Shown here: positions 10,521-22,365 of the stretch, in pieces
How the letters are laid out: each line of letters begins with the position of its first letter
Position numbering within the stretch: position 1 is the stretch's first letter
Assembly: GCA_015832175.1 (NCBI GenBank)
Contig: WJXW01000004.1
Location: 1,178,001 to 1,242,000 of the forward strand
Length of the DNA stretch: 64,000 bases
Direction: 5' to 3'
DNA from: Paraphaeosphaeria minitans
Taxonomy: Eukaryota; Ascomycota; Dothideomycetes; Pleosporales; Didymosphaeriaceae
Program-made: the position numbers and the translations under genes
Notes under the pieces: model-generated
What the model was told of the DNA's origin: nothing
The model's database searches: none
Seen by the model: the letters and a program-made list of their open reading frames with translations, nothing else

Positions 10521-11722
10521 ATGTCGGACCCGGCGAAGACCATCTCCTTCGGCAACAGGGTCGGCATTGCGTCGACGACCCTGAAAGCTAGTCCGTTCCC
10601 GCATGCATCCATCTACAATGATGCTCTGCTAACACAATTGCAAGTGACGGCCGCATCTGCGCGACTCTGGACGTGGCCGTTCAAGGGCCAGCAAGGCGCA
10701 CACAACTACTTCAAGGATGTCATGTTCCAACTGATGCGCACCCAGCTGGGCAACCTCAACCTTGACCAGGAGACATACACGCGCGTTCCGACGACCGAGG
10801 CCTACCTCAGCTTCTGCAAAGACCATGGCACACCTCCCGAGAGCGTGACGCTTTCAAGTGGCACCCAGGCGCACTGGCTGGGCAACAAGAACGCGAAGAG
10901 GGTCCTCCTCTGGCTACATGGTACGATCGCCATCTCGATGTACATCTGCTTGAACTAACAGCAGCAGGCGGTGGCTATGTAATCGCGGGAGGTGCCGGCC
11001 ACTTTTCTTATCTGGTCGACATGAAAGACACGCTCAACGCCCAAGGCTCCGACACCGCCGTCCTCATCCTAGCCTACGGCCTCGCGCCCGAGAACGTATA
11101 TCCCACGCAATTGACACAAGCTGTCGAAGTGCTCAGATATCTCGTCAAGACTACCGGTCGCATTCCTTCAGACATCAGCATCGGCGGCGACTCGGCAGGC
11201 GGAAATCTTTGCATTGGGCTTATATCACACATTGCGCATCCACACCCTGAGATCCCAGCTCTGCACCTGCCCACAAAACTGCACGTCGCGTTGCTTCTCT
11301 CGCCGTGGTGCTCCTTCAACACACATACACGCGCCTACCAGACAAACGCCGAGAAAGACTGCTTGGACCGGAGAGCGCTCGAGCGCTGGTCGTCTGCCTT
11401 CCTGGGCAGCGACTCACCCTTCGCAGGCGACTTCTACAACGAGCCCGTCACAGCGCCGGCGTCGTGGTGGGAAGCTACAGCGTCTGTAGTTGGCGAGGTG
11501 CTTGTCTGGGTTGGTGGCAACGAGGTTTTGCTTGACGGTATTGAGGAGTGGGCGAGGCGGTTCACAAAGGGCTACGGGAAGCAGGGCGGTCGCGTGAACG
11601 TGGTTATTACACCCAAAGCTGCGCACATGGAGCCAATTTTGGAGCGGCTGTTGGGGTACAAGGGCGACAGTGGGACTGGGAGCGCGAAGGTCGTGAAGGA
11701 TTGGGCAAGAGCGAAGCTGTAA
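10521..11722 (+). CDS. alpha/beta hydrolase fold-3 esterase/lipase-like
   Basis: Two exons, 10521..10920 and 10968..11722, give 384 residues. The 47-nt intron (GTACGA...CAGCAG, branch AACTAAC) falls inside the oxyanion-hole motif and splicing restores LHGGGYV. The nucleophile elbow is GGDSAGG and the likely catalytic His lies in PKAAHMEP near the C-terminus; the acid is probably in the VGGNEVLLDG segment. This is the layout of the hormone-sensitive-lipase/arylacetamide deacetylase group, which hydrolyses short esters or amides. There is no signal peptide, so a cytosolic or lipid-associated location is likely. It is divergent from the bZIP gene, which could regulate it, but nothing in the sequence proves that. 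Confidence 0.88.
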
Positions 11723-12240
11723 ATTTAGTATTGTATAAAGCGCATGGTAATCGAAGCAGCGACGTATGTAAGGCGAGAAACTGTTCGTAACCAACGGCTC
11801 CCATGGTCCTGACACCTTAACAGGTGACTTCTTCCTCCACTTCGCCCCTCAGATTGAGGCGGATAATGATGAAACGCAATATATTTGTGTCGGATGTCTT
11901 AACTCCCGGGGCGACGCGAGACATGTCTCTAAACGCCTGTTGATCATCCGAACTGAACGATCATAGTCACACGACACTGGTGCAGAACAGCACGCATACA
12001 CTTCAAACACCCCCGTCCATACGCACACTATCTCTCAAGCAAGCCCTCACATCAATCTCCTTCCCAGTCCCAAAGCGCCCTCATGATTCCGCAGAACGCC
12101 ATACACAGTGGCATACTCACACGACCACCATAACTCCCTTGAACAATCATGCGCACGAAAGAAAAACCGCAGAAGCATAAACTCGCAAGAACATCCACAG
12201 AAAGCCCTATTCACACTCTGCTCATACAACGCAGCAGGCA
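11723..12240. other. intergenic between convergent genes
   Basis: Spacer between the 3' ends of the hydrolase and SCC3 genes. Nothing beyond probable 3' UTRs is seen. Confidence 0.5.
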
Positions 12241-15200
12241 CTAATCACCCAGCACACTCTCCCTCTCCGCATGGCCGTTGACCTGTCCTTCCCCAGCCCC
12301 CGCCTCAGCCCCCGCCTCAGGCATCTCATCGTCCTCAATCGGATCATCCTGCACTTCCTCGTCCTCACTGTCATCCTCGACAACAATAGCCTTGCTCTTC
12401 ACTGCCTTCGCCGAATCTTTTGCCGGGGCTTTCTTCCCACCCTTGCCCTTGACTTGCTTGATGTCGAGATGGCCGACGACTTCCCTCCAGCTGGGCGTCA
12501 GCTTGGTTTTGTTGCGCTCAAGGCGCGTGCGCACAGTCTTCTCGTCGTCGGCGTCGAGAGAGCCGACTTGGACGCCGTGCACGACGCGGCTGCCGAAGGT
12601 GCAAAGGCGCTCTTCGGCGAGCAGAGCGCGGATCTGGTTCTGACTTTGGACTTGCTCGTCGTTGCCTTCGTCGTCGCTGCTCTCGGGATCTTCATCATCG
12701 TCGATTGGGGCGTCGTCGACGTCGGGCCCTTCGAGCCGCTTCCGCAGACGCTTTGCAAGGTTGCTCTCTAGGGCGGTCAGGATCTGTAGCAGCAGCTTGA
12801 CAGTCTTGCCGTCGATCTCCTGGCACAAAGCTTCCCAGTCATCGTTTTCATCGAACGCGCGTCCGTTCGCTTTCTTGGCACCCTTGCTGGCTTTTGCCTG
12901 CATAGCCTTCAGTGCTCGGAATAAATTGTACAAGTCAAGCAAGAGGTCGGCTGCTTCTACTCTAAGCTCGTCTCCACCCTTCCTACTTTCAATTATCCGC
13001 ATAAGTGCAGTAATGCAGAGATCTCGTCGCCCTGCTACTGCCGTAAGCTCATCGTCGGGTATCCGTGTGCCTGCCTCAATGCGCGTCGAAAAATTTCTGC
13101 ACTTCCAGAGGAAATATGGAAGCATCAGTGACATAGTGTGGCGAGCCAGGGCGTCCTCGGCTTCATCGACCTCGGCGTCCAAGCCGTCGACAGGTACACC
13201 GCGGTCAAGAATCTCCAGTAGGGCTAAAATTGGCGGGGTGTCTAATTGAGCAACTTTCTTGTTCTTCGTTCGAGCCTTTGTTGGTGCCGGTATCTGGTCC
13301 AAGACTCCAGGCTCTGATGCTTTTGCAAGCTCCGACATTTTCAACACGATGTTGGAGATGCCGGCAAGGATGTTCTGTTCAACACTACCACGAGCGGAGA
13401 GATCTCGCCCTCGTCGCAGTGCGTCGAAAGTTCCGGAGAGGTCATCCCATAGAGATTGGGTCTTGCTATCAACAAGCTCCCGGAGCTCGTCGTTACCCAA
13501 AGCGTGGAGAATCGAGGTAATTGCTTCGCCAAGAACGCGTTCGCTGTTGTGGGTGAGGAACTGTTTGTTGATATCGTCCAGTAGCGCTGTCAGAGCAGTA
13601 TTCTGCCGCAATTCCTGGAAAACATCCAAATTGAGCTCGCGCTCGAGACGCAGGCACAACGAAGCAGCTTCTGGCAGCGCACCAAATTTCTTGAGCAGTT
13701 CCGGTATAAGAGTCGTTAGCCTTTTCGCCGTGTCTTCTTGCTCGATCTGGTCCTGGGTGCGTTGCGCCTTTGTCCTCTTTTTGTCTTTCTGTGTCTCGGC
13801 TAGTCGTTGTAATCTTATCCGGACAGAGGCATTTAGAATATCGAGCAGCGCGGTTTCCTCATGCTCTTCCAGCTTACAATTCCGTCGCAGCAGAGACTCA
13901 GCATCATCGCCCGCAACACTAGTAGAGGTCTGCGAGTGGTCATAAAGGAGATAGCCTGCCAACACTTCCCAAGACCGGACCTCGGGAATTGCATCATACA
14001 GCGCCTGAGCAGCGAGAGAGAAACGCGACTCTATTCCCGCAGCTACCAAACCCAGCTCAGCACCATAAGGCGTGACGCGCTCGATCTGCGAAGGAAGACC
14101 AGTATCTTCGTCGTAAGACAATAGCTGTTCGACAAGACACTTCATCTTTAGCCACTCGAGCCTGGGGTTCTTGTATTCGTCGTCATCTGACTCCGCAAGC
14201 GCTTCGTCAAGTGCTTCCTGACCACCCATATCATCTATCTGAACTTCGTACGCCGCGTTCACATTCTCGGCAAAGAAGCCAACAACAGCCTTCCGGACTT
14301 TCGGTTCGGAGTCAAAGATGAGCTTGCCTACAGTATCGATATCGTCAGGCTCCAGAAATCCGGCTTCACGTAGTATGTCGAGCAGCTCAACTGCGCTGGC
14401 CCGGATGTTGGTGTGCGCGTCACGGGTTGCTATTTCGACGATGCGTGCCCTAAAGCGCTCAGTAAAAGTCTTCAGACCAGCAAGCTTGTCCTTGTCATGA
14501 TACAGGTTTGCAAGCTGCTTGAGAACCTCGGCGCGAGTGCCCTCATTGGTGTCCGAAAGTATCCAGCCTAGATATCGCAGATGTTGTCCATCAAAGAATT
14601 TGTCCGGATATGTCATGATCCAATCTGCCAGCGCCTCGGAACACTCAACCCGGATCTTAGGATCCACATCGCGGTATCGGTGGACGTAGACCGTATCGAA
14701 CCAATCCGTGATGAGAGCCTTCACATGCTCGAGCTTTTGATTAAGCTCCTCCACCTCTTGGTCAATTGTGGCTAAGCGCGACTTGTTTGCCCGCGCCTTT
14801 TTCGATTCGGTTTCCTTCTGTCGCATCATCTTTGCTGTGTTCTCTGCGATGTCGCTTGCAATTCGAGTTAACCCAGAGGTGACGCCTAGCGCCGCCACTG
14901 TGCTGGTATGGCGGAAAGGGCGGTTCGTGGCGGAGGTCATAGTGCAGATCCATACTTGTATATTCTCTACGAGTTGATTCTCCTCGTACATGAGGCCAGT
15001 CTGGGCGATTGTTTGAGTCAAGGCGACGAAAAAGTCGTGTAATGCGTTCCGGAAGGCAACAGCGCCTCTGGCCTTTGATATGAGTGGGTAGTCGGTTACT
15101 TGCTCCTGCAGTCTGTCAGAAAGGCGTGTGCAGCGTGTCCATCCCACGTACTGCGTTGTATTCATCTTGAAGATCACCGAGCCTATGTGGACAGTTGTCT

Positions 15201-15832
15201 GGATCGGCAATATCTTCCTCATCGATTTGGACGTGGCACCCCGCTGCACGGACGACGAGATTAACAATCTCCGCCACAGCCTTTGCCTCGTGCTCGTGGA
15301 ATCGGCTGACCCATTGCGCAGCGACATCGTTTAGACGCATTCCACGCGCAAAGATCTCAGCTGTCGCAGTGTCAACATCCACGTCATTCGCGTGAACTTG
15401 GGCTCAAATCTCACCATATAGACCGTTAGCATCCTGCTCGACCAGCGCGCTCTTGCGAAGGGGCGCCTTCCGCGGTCGCGCTGCCTTCTTCTTCGCGCCT
15501 GTCGCGGGGCGAGTTGCAAGACCCGTAATTTCACCATTGGTCTTGGGCTTCTTCTGTGGAGGCTTCTTTGCGGATGTCGCGCTCTTCTTCTTTCTGCTCT
15601 GCTTCCGGCGCTCTTTCAATTCTTCTTCGTCTGGGATGCTATCTGAACCCTCTTCTTCGGACGAAGGCGCGTTACTGTCAGCATCGCTATCGTTCCCAAT
15701 GCCTCGCTTCCTCTTCGCACTTCCGGTTGGCGAATATAGCTGACGCTGGGTGGGCACACGTCCGGATTTGCGCCGCGACGGCGCAGAGGATGTAATGTCG
15801 GCAACACTGGGTGACGCGACGTCTGCGCTCAT
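12241..15832 (-). CDS. SCC3: cohesin subunit SCC3/STAG (SA) homologue
   Basis: Three exons, 15832..15415, 15360..15152 and 15105..12241, give 1163 residues. The introns are 54 nt (GTGAGA...GCGACAG) and 46 nt (GTACGT...CTGCAG, branch CTGAC). The N-terminus is charged and Lys-rich (KKKSATSAKKPPQKKPK) and probably disordered and nuclear. A STAG-type block follows (DYPLISKARGAVAFRNALHD), then the stromalin-conserved region (VHRYRDVDPKIRVECSEAL) and HEAT-like helices. The tail is acidic and Lys-rich. This is the usual order for Scc3/SA proteins, which bind the kleisin subunit and DNA and hold sister chromatids together. Both internal junctions rebuild conserved sequence, for example LQDEYNAEQVTDYPLIS. 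The length is typical. No defects are seen. Confidence 0.92.
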
Positions 15833-16413
15833 TTTAGCTGCGCGAAAAGGGTCGAAGGAAGGTCGGCGCGAATGCGCGTCGCAACAAAATTATGAGGGAT
15901 GATGTTGATGGTACGCGTTGGGCGGGGACCAGTTGACGCGACTTTGCCTGCGCGCCTTGTGCCAAGACCTGCCGAGTAGGTAGGTACCTACATCATTGCC
16001 CCATGCTTCGCGCGACTGAGCCCACTACGTCGTACTGCACGGCATCTCATGGCTACAACTATCAAATTGTAGTGCCTTGGTTATCGAATAATAACTGCCT
16101 AGTCGCGACTTCCTCTTGTGTTGCGACTACCACTTACGGATAGTCACCTAGGTAAGGAAGGCACGTTGCTCCCGTCCCTGCCCGGATGCAAGAAGCCGAA
16201 AGCACAATGCTCTTGTAGGTAGGTACCTAGGCAACCGATCAATGCGGAGTCTATCCGAGATGAAGTTCGATTGTCTCTTTGAACGAAATCGGTGTATCAT
16301 GATACTTAGTGGAGCTTGAACGATGATTTATCTTTCGGGCTGAAGTACTACCTCTCTTTTCTGGTAACTTAGCAGCATACCTAGGTTGGTACACGTGCTC
16401 ATCTCATTCCATC
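15833..16413. other. intergenic upstream of SCC3
   Basis: Probable SCC3 promoter followed by spacer. It carries several TAGGTACCTA/CCTAGGTA-type palindromic words (near 15977, 16146, 16215 and 16378). No gene is recognised. Confidence 0.5.
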
Positions 16414-16605
16414 TCAGCTCTTCTCCCTCTCCTCCATCTTCATAGCCTGCTCCACAGAGTCCCTCACCGTATCCCGGAACAACCTATTTTTAACCCCCAG
16501 CTCTCTCCCCGCCGTCTCCCCAACCAAATCATAGCTGTCGTTGACCTCCTGGTCCCCCTCCCCTTCGCTGCTGTCAAGCACCAATTGCTCATTGTGGCGG
16601 ACCCT
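16414..16605 (-). pseudogene. orphan coding-like 3' fragment
   Basis: Reading the minus strand from about 16605 to a TGA at 16414 gives some 62 codons that look strongly protein-like: an acidic stretch (LDSSEGEGDQEVNDSYDLVG), then ETAGRELGVKNRLFRDTVRD and a Glu/Lys-rich end. No ATG opens this frame; it is preceded at about 16606 by CCAG, a possible splice acceptor, and by a TGA further up. It could be the last exon of an unrecognised small gene or the relic of a gene lost beside CUL4. I do not recognise the family. Confidence 0.3.
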
Positions 16606-16748
16606 GGATCATCTCAAGGGCAAAGTATGTATTCGAGCCGTGCTGACGTAGTCGCTGGTTCCTCGCCTACGTATAGTATACTAATAACACCCCCCGATCC
16701 GATAGCCATTACAGTATGAAGGCCTTGCAGATGTCCTGCTGCACGGGC

Positions 16749-19520
16749 TTAGGCAATATAAGCGTACATGCCATCGTCCTCCCTCTCCAAGAACTCCTTC
16801 TCGATCAGGCGATCGATATTCTTCTTGATTCCTGACACATCCAGGGTTCCTCTGTTCCTTGTCACACTGATGGTTTCTGCCACCAGCTCACTGTGGGTGA
16901 TTCTCTTCCTTGCCTTCAATATGCGCACGATGGCGGCCTGCGTCTCGTAGTTGCGATCCGCTGCAACACGTTCGTGTGTCTCTTTATTCTCTGCAGCGGT
17001 CTCCTTGAGCTGAACGGTGTTGATCTTGATCCGGTACTTCGGATCAGTAAAATTGGCATTGAGAGTAAATGTATCGGTTTCATTGATCTCGCGGCCTTTC
17101 GGATGTTTAGTCAGTGGCCTCAACCTTGCACAAGCGAGCGACTGAAGTGTCCGATTGAGTTCCGGTGGTGCTACACAAGGTTTAGAAAAAAAAGAAGCAG
17201 ATAAATGACTGTACAAAGACTTACGTAATCCGGTGGCTTCCTTGAGGTACTCGTAGTTCAAGTGCTCATCAACTGGCAAGCCATTGAACAGCAAAAGAAC
17301 AATAGCTTGGAAACTAGAGACGACTAACTCCTTGTCGCCCTTAGGGAATTTAGCCTTGACTTGACAATGAGCAAGCGCATGCTTCCAGTCTAGTTTTCGG
17401 CCAGAGTGTTTCGCTTTGTAATGCGTCTCATACTTGTCAATTTCCGATTTGATCTCCCGCGGAATGATGACAGGAACGGTAGGATAAGTTGGCCATGAAG
17501 AGGCTGAGAGCACATTAACGTTGAGATCGATCGCGTGCTTCTCATTCCGCTCCTCCAGAATCATTTTGTAGGAAGACATTTCTTCGCGAGACAGCTCGAT
17601 GTCCTTGAACATCTGCTCTAAATTCGCTGTGAAGCCAGCACCGCATTCTAACGCTGAGTTAGCATTGGTAAAGATAACAAACGGCTTGCAACATTTACCA
17701 GTCTTCAACCGTGAAAGCATGCTCCTCTCGGCATCGGCACTAGCACTTCGACCCATCAACAACCGACGGGCGAGGTCCTTCTTGTAGAAAGCTTCGAAAA
17801 CCGCTTTGCCGTGTACGAACCGGAAAAGATCGAGGACCTGGTCCAGTTGATTGTTAACCTCAGTGTCTTCATCAAATATCACGTCCTCATTGTCTTCTTC
17901 AGCATCCACATCCATAGCCTTTTCAGTCTTCCTGCTCAACTGCGCAGGAATAGCCTTGGCGCCGCCTCTCAGCAACATATCCACATACTTCGCGATCATC
18001 TCTCCAGGCTTAGAGTTATCCGTATTCCACGTTCCACTGGACTTCTTGGTTTTGTTCATGAAAGCCTCAAAAGATTCGCGCAAGCCTTGTCCCAGCGCCA
18101 AGTTCCGATGGAACGATACTTTCCAGATGGCGTCTAGCTGGCGCTTCATTGTCAAAAGCTTCACTACCATGCCATCCTGATCTTTTTCGTCGAACACAAC
18201 AGCAGTACCAGTGTCCTCTATCCATTTCATGAAAGCCGATCGCAAGTTCACGCCTAACTTGCGTCGCTCAAGGAGGGTGTATAGGCGCTCAAGGTCTTCG
18301 ACGGCGTTATCCTCGAGTAGGTCAGCGAACTCGTCTTGGTTGGTAAGCCTCGCTTCTTTCCGTGAGATAATGTGGTCCTCTAACAAAGTCAAAAGATCAC
18401 GCTTCGTTGATCCGTCTAACCGGAAGATCTCCACTCTTGCGATTTCGCACTTCATAAGCGACAGCGCACTCTTGACGTATACAGGCAGACTTTGCTCTAT
18501 GCTTTCCCTGTCCGCCCACTCCTTAACAAATGTCTGGCTAAATTCGAGCATGCGCGGTTCGAAGTGATGGGTGTAAACCTGCATGTCATGGAACATGTCG
18601 ACAGCCTGGGAAAACGTCTTACGGTCGAGATCTTCGCCCGCCCGATCGATCGCGATGAGGTCGCATGCACCATCTACAATGCGGGGATTGAGCTTCGCGT
18701 GTTCAAAAATGTTGGTGCGGAACAGCTTAACGGTGATGTCGCGTAGTGATTCTTGCTTGGGCAGCAGATATGACCGGTCGAGGTAGCAGAAGATCCAGTC
18801 TACGTATTTCTGCACAATATTAGCTCATCCTTGTCCGCCGGTCCACACAAGTCAGTCGCGACATACCACTTGTTCGTTCCAATCTGCCCAAGCTTGCTGC
18901 GTTTCCCTCAAAACGTCGATGTTCTGTCTCTCCAACTTTTCTTCGATTCGTTGCTTCAAAGGTCCATTCACGTGCGTCTTGCACTTCGCCACGAGCCTCT
19001 TCTTCGCTTCCACAGCCATACCCTGGCGACATATGTTCTCGACGCCTCGGTAGAGCTCCTCGAGGCTGAAATTGATCTTGCCCTGCTGGAAGATGGTATC
19101 TAGCGCGGCATCCACCTTTTGCCATGTTTGGTCGAGGAACGCCTTGGGGTCGACACTCCGCGTCGGTCTGAAGTTCTTGACCAGCAGTTTCTTCGGGCCT
19201 GTATTTGCGCTCAAGTTCGGTGTCGCCTTGCGCATACCCGTCATTCTCGCAGGGCTGTTGTTTGGGCTCGAGCCTAGGTCGATGACCTCGGGCTCGCCCC
19301 TATTGCTCAGGAAGTGGTACATGTTGGCGGTGCTCATGACCTTCTCTGGTGTCGTGGTAGCTGCTGCCGGGGAGCTGCCGAGCTTGGGGCGCTTCGAGGA
19401 AGGCGAGAGGGGAGCTGAACCAGAGACGTTCGGCTTGTGCTGCGAGGTGAACAGCTCTTTGATGGTCCGGTCCGAGTGCTTGCGTTTCTTGTCGTCATGG
19501 GTTGCCGCTGCCGAGGACAT
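16749..19520 (-). CDS. CUL4: cullin-4, scaffold of CRL4 ubiquitin ligase
   Basis: Four exons, 19520..18867, 18809..17699, 17647..17225 and 17170..16749, give 869 residues. Introns are 57, 51 and 54 nt; the 51-nt one is a multiple of three and open, but removing it restores SRLKTECGAGFTANLEQMF. The N-terminal KKLLVKNFRP and LEELYRGVENICRQG segments are typical of CUL4, which binds DDB1. Cullin repeats and the cullin homology domain follow. The C-terminal winged-helix region carries the neddylation context AIVRILKARK, and the end is DGMYAYIA. It should scaffold RING-protein-based E3 complexes in the nucleus that act in DNA repair, replication and heterochromatin. The start chosen is the ATG at 19520 (MSSAAATHDDKK); the frame upstream has only a GTG. 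Confidence 0.93.
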
Positions 19521-20365
19521 TGGGAGGTGGGGAACTGGTGACGATGCGACTTGCACACGGCTTCGTGGTCGGAGGTGCGGCGATAGCGAATGACGCTAGA
19601 GAGGTACCTACACCTACCAGGGTCAGCCACGGTTCGACCCTCAGGTCAACGATATCAATACAAAAGATGATGTACGAGTTTCCAAACATCAGACATCAAC
19701 CCAGCTTTCGAAGGCAGAAAGCCCAAGCGTTTCGTGGTCGTAGTGGGGGCTGCTGAAAGTCACTCCCTGCCTCCACCTTCATACCTACTACCTAGGTATG
19801 CACGTCTTGGCGTTCACTAACACGATGCTGCCTCGAGAAGCCAGCACGCTCGGCATCGATAGAACCTTCAATCCAGATCTTCCAGTGACCTGTCGTCAGA
19901 TTTTCGAACGTTGGAAATATCGCAGAATCTCAGCCTCTATATCAAGTCTTTTGATGCTCCATACAGTTACCACTCAGCCGCCATCCAAGTAGGATCGAGT
20001 CATGGTGCAGCGCAAGATTCGCAGCGCGCCGCGCAAGGAAGCATTCGGACTGGAGCCGTTCACTCGCTACAATTCTTTAGAGCATGATCCCGGAATATAC
20101 CAGTTTGCATTGCGTGTGGACGGCGGGAATACAAATGAAAAGATGTGAATGCAAGGAAGCAAGAGATAGGAAACAGACGAGGGACAATAATCGTTATTTC
20201 CCCATTGATAGGCTGTAGTGGCCGCGCAGAACGTGCCTTGTCTGCTGCGACTTCCGTGGTCATCAGGTTAGGTACTCAACAGAGTTGACAAAATGTGGGC
20301 CACCTAACATCGAACCACGGTTTGTATACTAAATCCATTATTCAAGGCCATCGTTATGCGTTTCT
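19521..20365. other. divergent promoter region of CUL4 and RBR ligase genes
   Basis: An 845-bp spacer. It contains TACCTAGGTA-type words at 19601-19620 and 19788-19800. No gene is recognised. Confidence 0.5.
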
Positions 20366-21919
20366 ATGAGTAAAGCCATTGAACAAGTTAAAAGCGAAGG
20401 AGAGCCCTCATTAATTTCACCTGCAAGTACACCCAAGCTACACCTTCCGACAATGTCTTCTGCAACTTCGCCTCTGACCAAGTATCTCAACGCTCGAAGA
20501 TTCGGCGAAGCCTCTGTCGGGTTCACGAACGGCGCAGCGGTTTGCTGGATCGTTCTGCCAGGAAAACCCACCTTCTACGCGCATGACAATTGCTTACCAA
20601 CAAGGAACGAAACTTCGTCTAGGCGTCCGATTGAATGCCCCGTGTGCCTAGGCACACCTGAGGATCCATACACAATAACCTGCGGCCATACCTATTGTAA
20701 GCAATGCTTCGTAGAACAGTGCGCCAATCATTCGACAGAGTTTCCCGTCAGATGTCTGCGATACTATGGAGGTATAGGAGCATGCGGCAAGCCGTTGAGT
20801 CGAATCGATCTACAACAAGTCCTTCCCTCTGACGTTCTTGAAAAGCTGTTTGAGGCTTCTTTTCGACAATATATACGTTCTCTTCCAGCAAAGTTTCGAT
20901 ACTGTCCGCTACCAGCTTGCAGCCGCCTCAACATACTCGAACGATCGCCACACACCACAGCGACAACCGGATCCACAACTACCATTATATGTGATGGTTG
21001 CAAAACGCCTTTTTGTCTCTCCTGCAACGGCCCAGCACATCCTTCCCGCACCTGCAAGCAAGCCGGCAACAACGCAAGCCTGGATGAGTGGAAGCGCAAA
21101 AACATCGCAAAAGATTGTCCCAATTGTGGCGTCACTACTATCAAAAACTACGGCTGCAATCATATGCAATGCGCCGCATGCATGATACACTTCTGCTGGC
21201 TCTGCCGGACCTCCTTCAAAGACACTGTCACGACGTGCAAGCACTTGGAGCAGGTCCATGGAGACTGGGGCATCGAGGACCCACCCGAGCTACCCACACC
21301 GCCTGAAATCCTCGTACGCGTCGCCCAAAGGTGCCATGTCTCGTACATAGCCCTCCTGGATCGATGGGACGAGGCCGTTCAGCAGCCGCCCAGAGCGCCC
21401 CACTACAACACTGACGACGCGGCAAAAGCTCAATCCGAACCCACCCCTCGCGGTAGAACGGTCCAGCCCCAAGCTCTCTCCGACTCTGAGCACGCAGACT
21501 TCGCCTTCCACTACCTTCTCCGCTACGGATCCGCAGAACTCTTGAGCCACGCCCTCAATTTCGACAATGCCCGGTTCACTTTCATAAAGTGGGTCCGCAA
21601 CATCTCGAATTTCATACAACACCACCCCGAATCCGCGACGCTCGCCCTCCTCAATAATATTAATCGCGTGGGGGATATTGAAGAGATCTTGCATACTCAC
21701 ATCGGAGACGGTGTCGGTGCGCAACTGAGAGTGACCCTGGATCGATTCTACGAGAACGGGTTTTGTGAGGCGTTGTTTAAGAAGCTGTTGGACGAGGGAA
21801 GGCAGATGGTAGCGGCGAACCTTATTGAGCAGGTGATTGCGGATCTAACGATTGCGGAGTGGGGAGGGGGGGAGGCTGAGAATCTTCGGACCGCGATTGG
21901 GAGGCCGCGCTTGTGGTGA
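20366..21919 (+). CDS. RBR (RING-IBR-RING) E3 ubiquitin ligase
   Basis: Intronless, 517 residues from ATG at 20366. RING1 begins at CPVC (about 91) and runs to about 140. The IBR contains the pairs YCPLPAC and ICDGCKTPFCLSC (about 180-230). RING2 begins with CPNC at 251 and has GCNHMQC, where Cys269 is the expected thioester-forming catalytic residue. RBR ligases accept ubiquitin from an E2 onto this Cys before passing it to the substrate. The C-terminal 200 residues are helical-looking without a known motif and may bind substrate. There is no membrane segment. The order of Cys/His pairs resembles ARIADNE/HHARI-type proteins more than parkin, but no orthologue can be fixed. Confidence 0.9.
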   Translation: MSKAIEQVKSEGEPSLISPASTPKLHLPTMSSATSPLTKYLNARRFGEASVGFTNGAAVCWIVLPGKPTFYAHDNCLPTRNETSSRRPIECPVCLGTPEDPYTITCGHTYCKQCFVEQCANHSTEFPVRCLRYYGGIGACGKPLSRIDLQQVLPSDVLEKLFEASFRQYIRSLPAKFRYCPLPACSRLNILERSPHTTATTGSTTTIICDGCKTPFCLSCNGPAHPSRTCKQAGNNASLDEWKRKNIAKDCPNCGVTTIKNYGCNHMQCAACMIHFCWLCRTSFKDTVTTCKHLEQVHGDWGIEDPPELPTPPEILVRVAQRCHVSYIALLDRWDEAVQQPPRAPHYNTDDAAKAQSEPTPRGRTVQPQALSDSEHADFAFHYLLRYGSAELLSHALNFDNARFTFIKWVRNISNFIQHHPESATLALLNNINRVGDIEEILHTHIGDGVGAQLRVTLDRFYENGFCEALFKKLLDEGRQMVAANLIEQVIADLTIAEWGGGEAENLRTAIGRPRLW

Positions 21920-22365
21920 GTTGGTGGGTTATGACATCCTTGTGTCCGCGCGTTTTCATCTCTGAGAATCTTGTATGCTGTACTTCTTAAATCGTGCACG
22001 TAATTCTCTCTTCACATCGCCAGGGTAGGAGTACACGCTTTGATCTAAAGTCTCGAGATGAGATATCGATATGGGTAGTATGCTAGTGCTCCCTCAGTCA
22101 AGTTGAATTCAGTCGTACATGAGGCATGCACAATGGAAGATAATTAGCAGACAAGTGAGAAACACAATATGAGTGAGCTTGCGCAAGAGGTCAACACAAA
22201 TTAACACCTCGAGAGCGCGTTTGAAAATCGGTTAATAATACATGATCAAGGGTATCTAAGACTACCATCGAAGCGACTCTTCCCGTGCGCCCGGAATATC
22301 CGAACCGCGTACAATAACGTCAACTCCAAAATCATCGCACAAACCATCCTGTTCGGCAAATAAGT
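21920..22365. other. intergenic between convergent genes
   Basis: Spacer between the 3' ends of the RBR and POT1 genes. Nothing else is seen. Confidence 0.5.

Noticed and set aside
16749..18815. CUL4 main frame read without removing internal introns
   Set aside because: Two inserted segments (51 and 54 nt) are open and divisible by three but break conserved cullin sequence; both have good splice signals.
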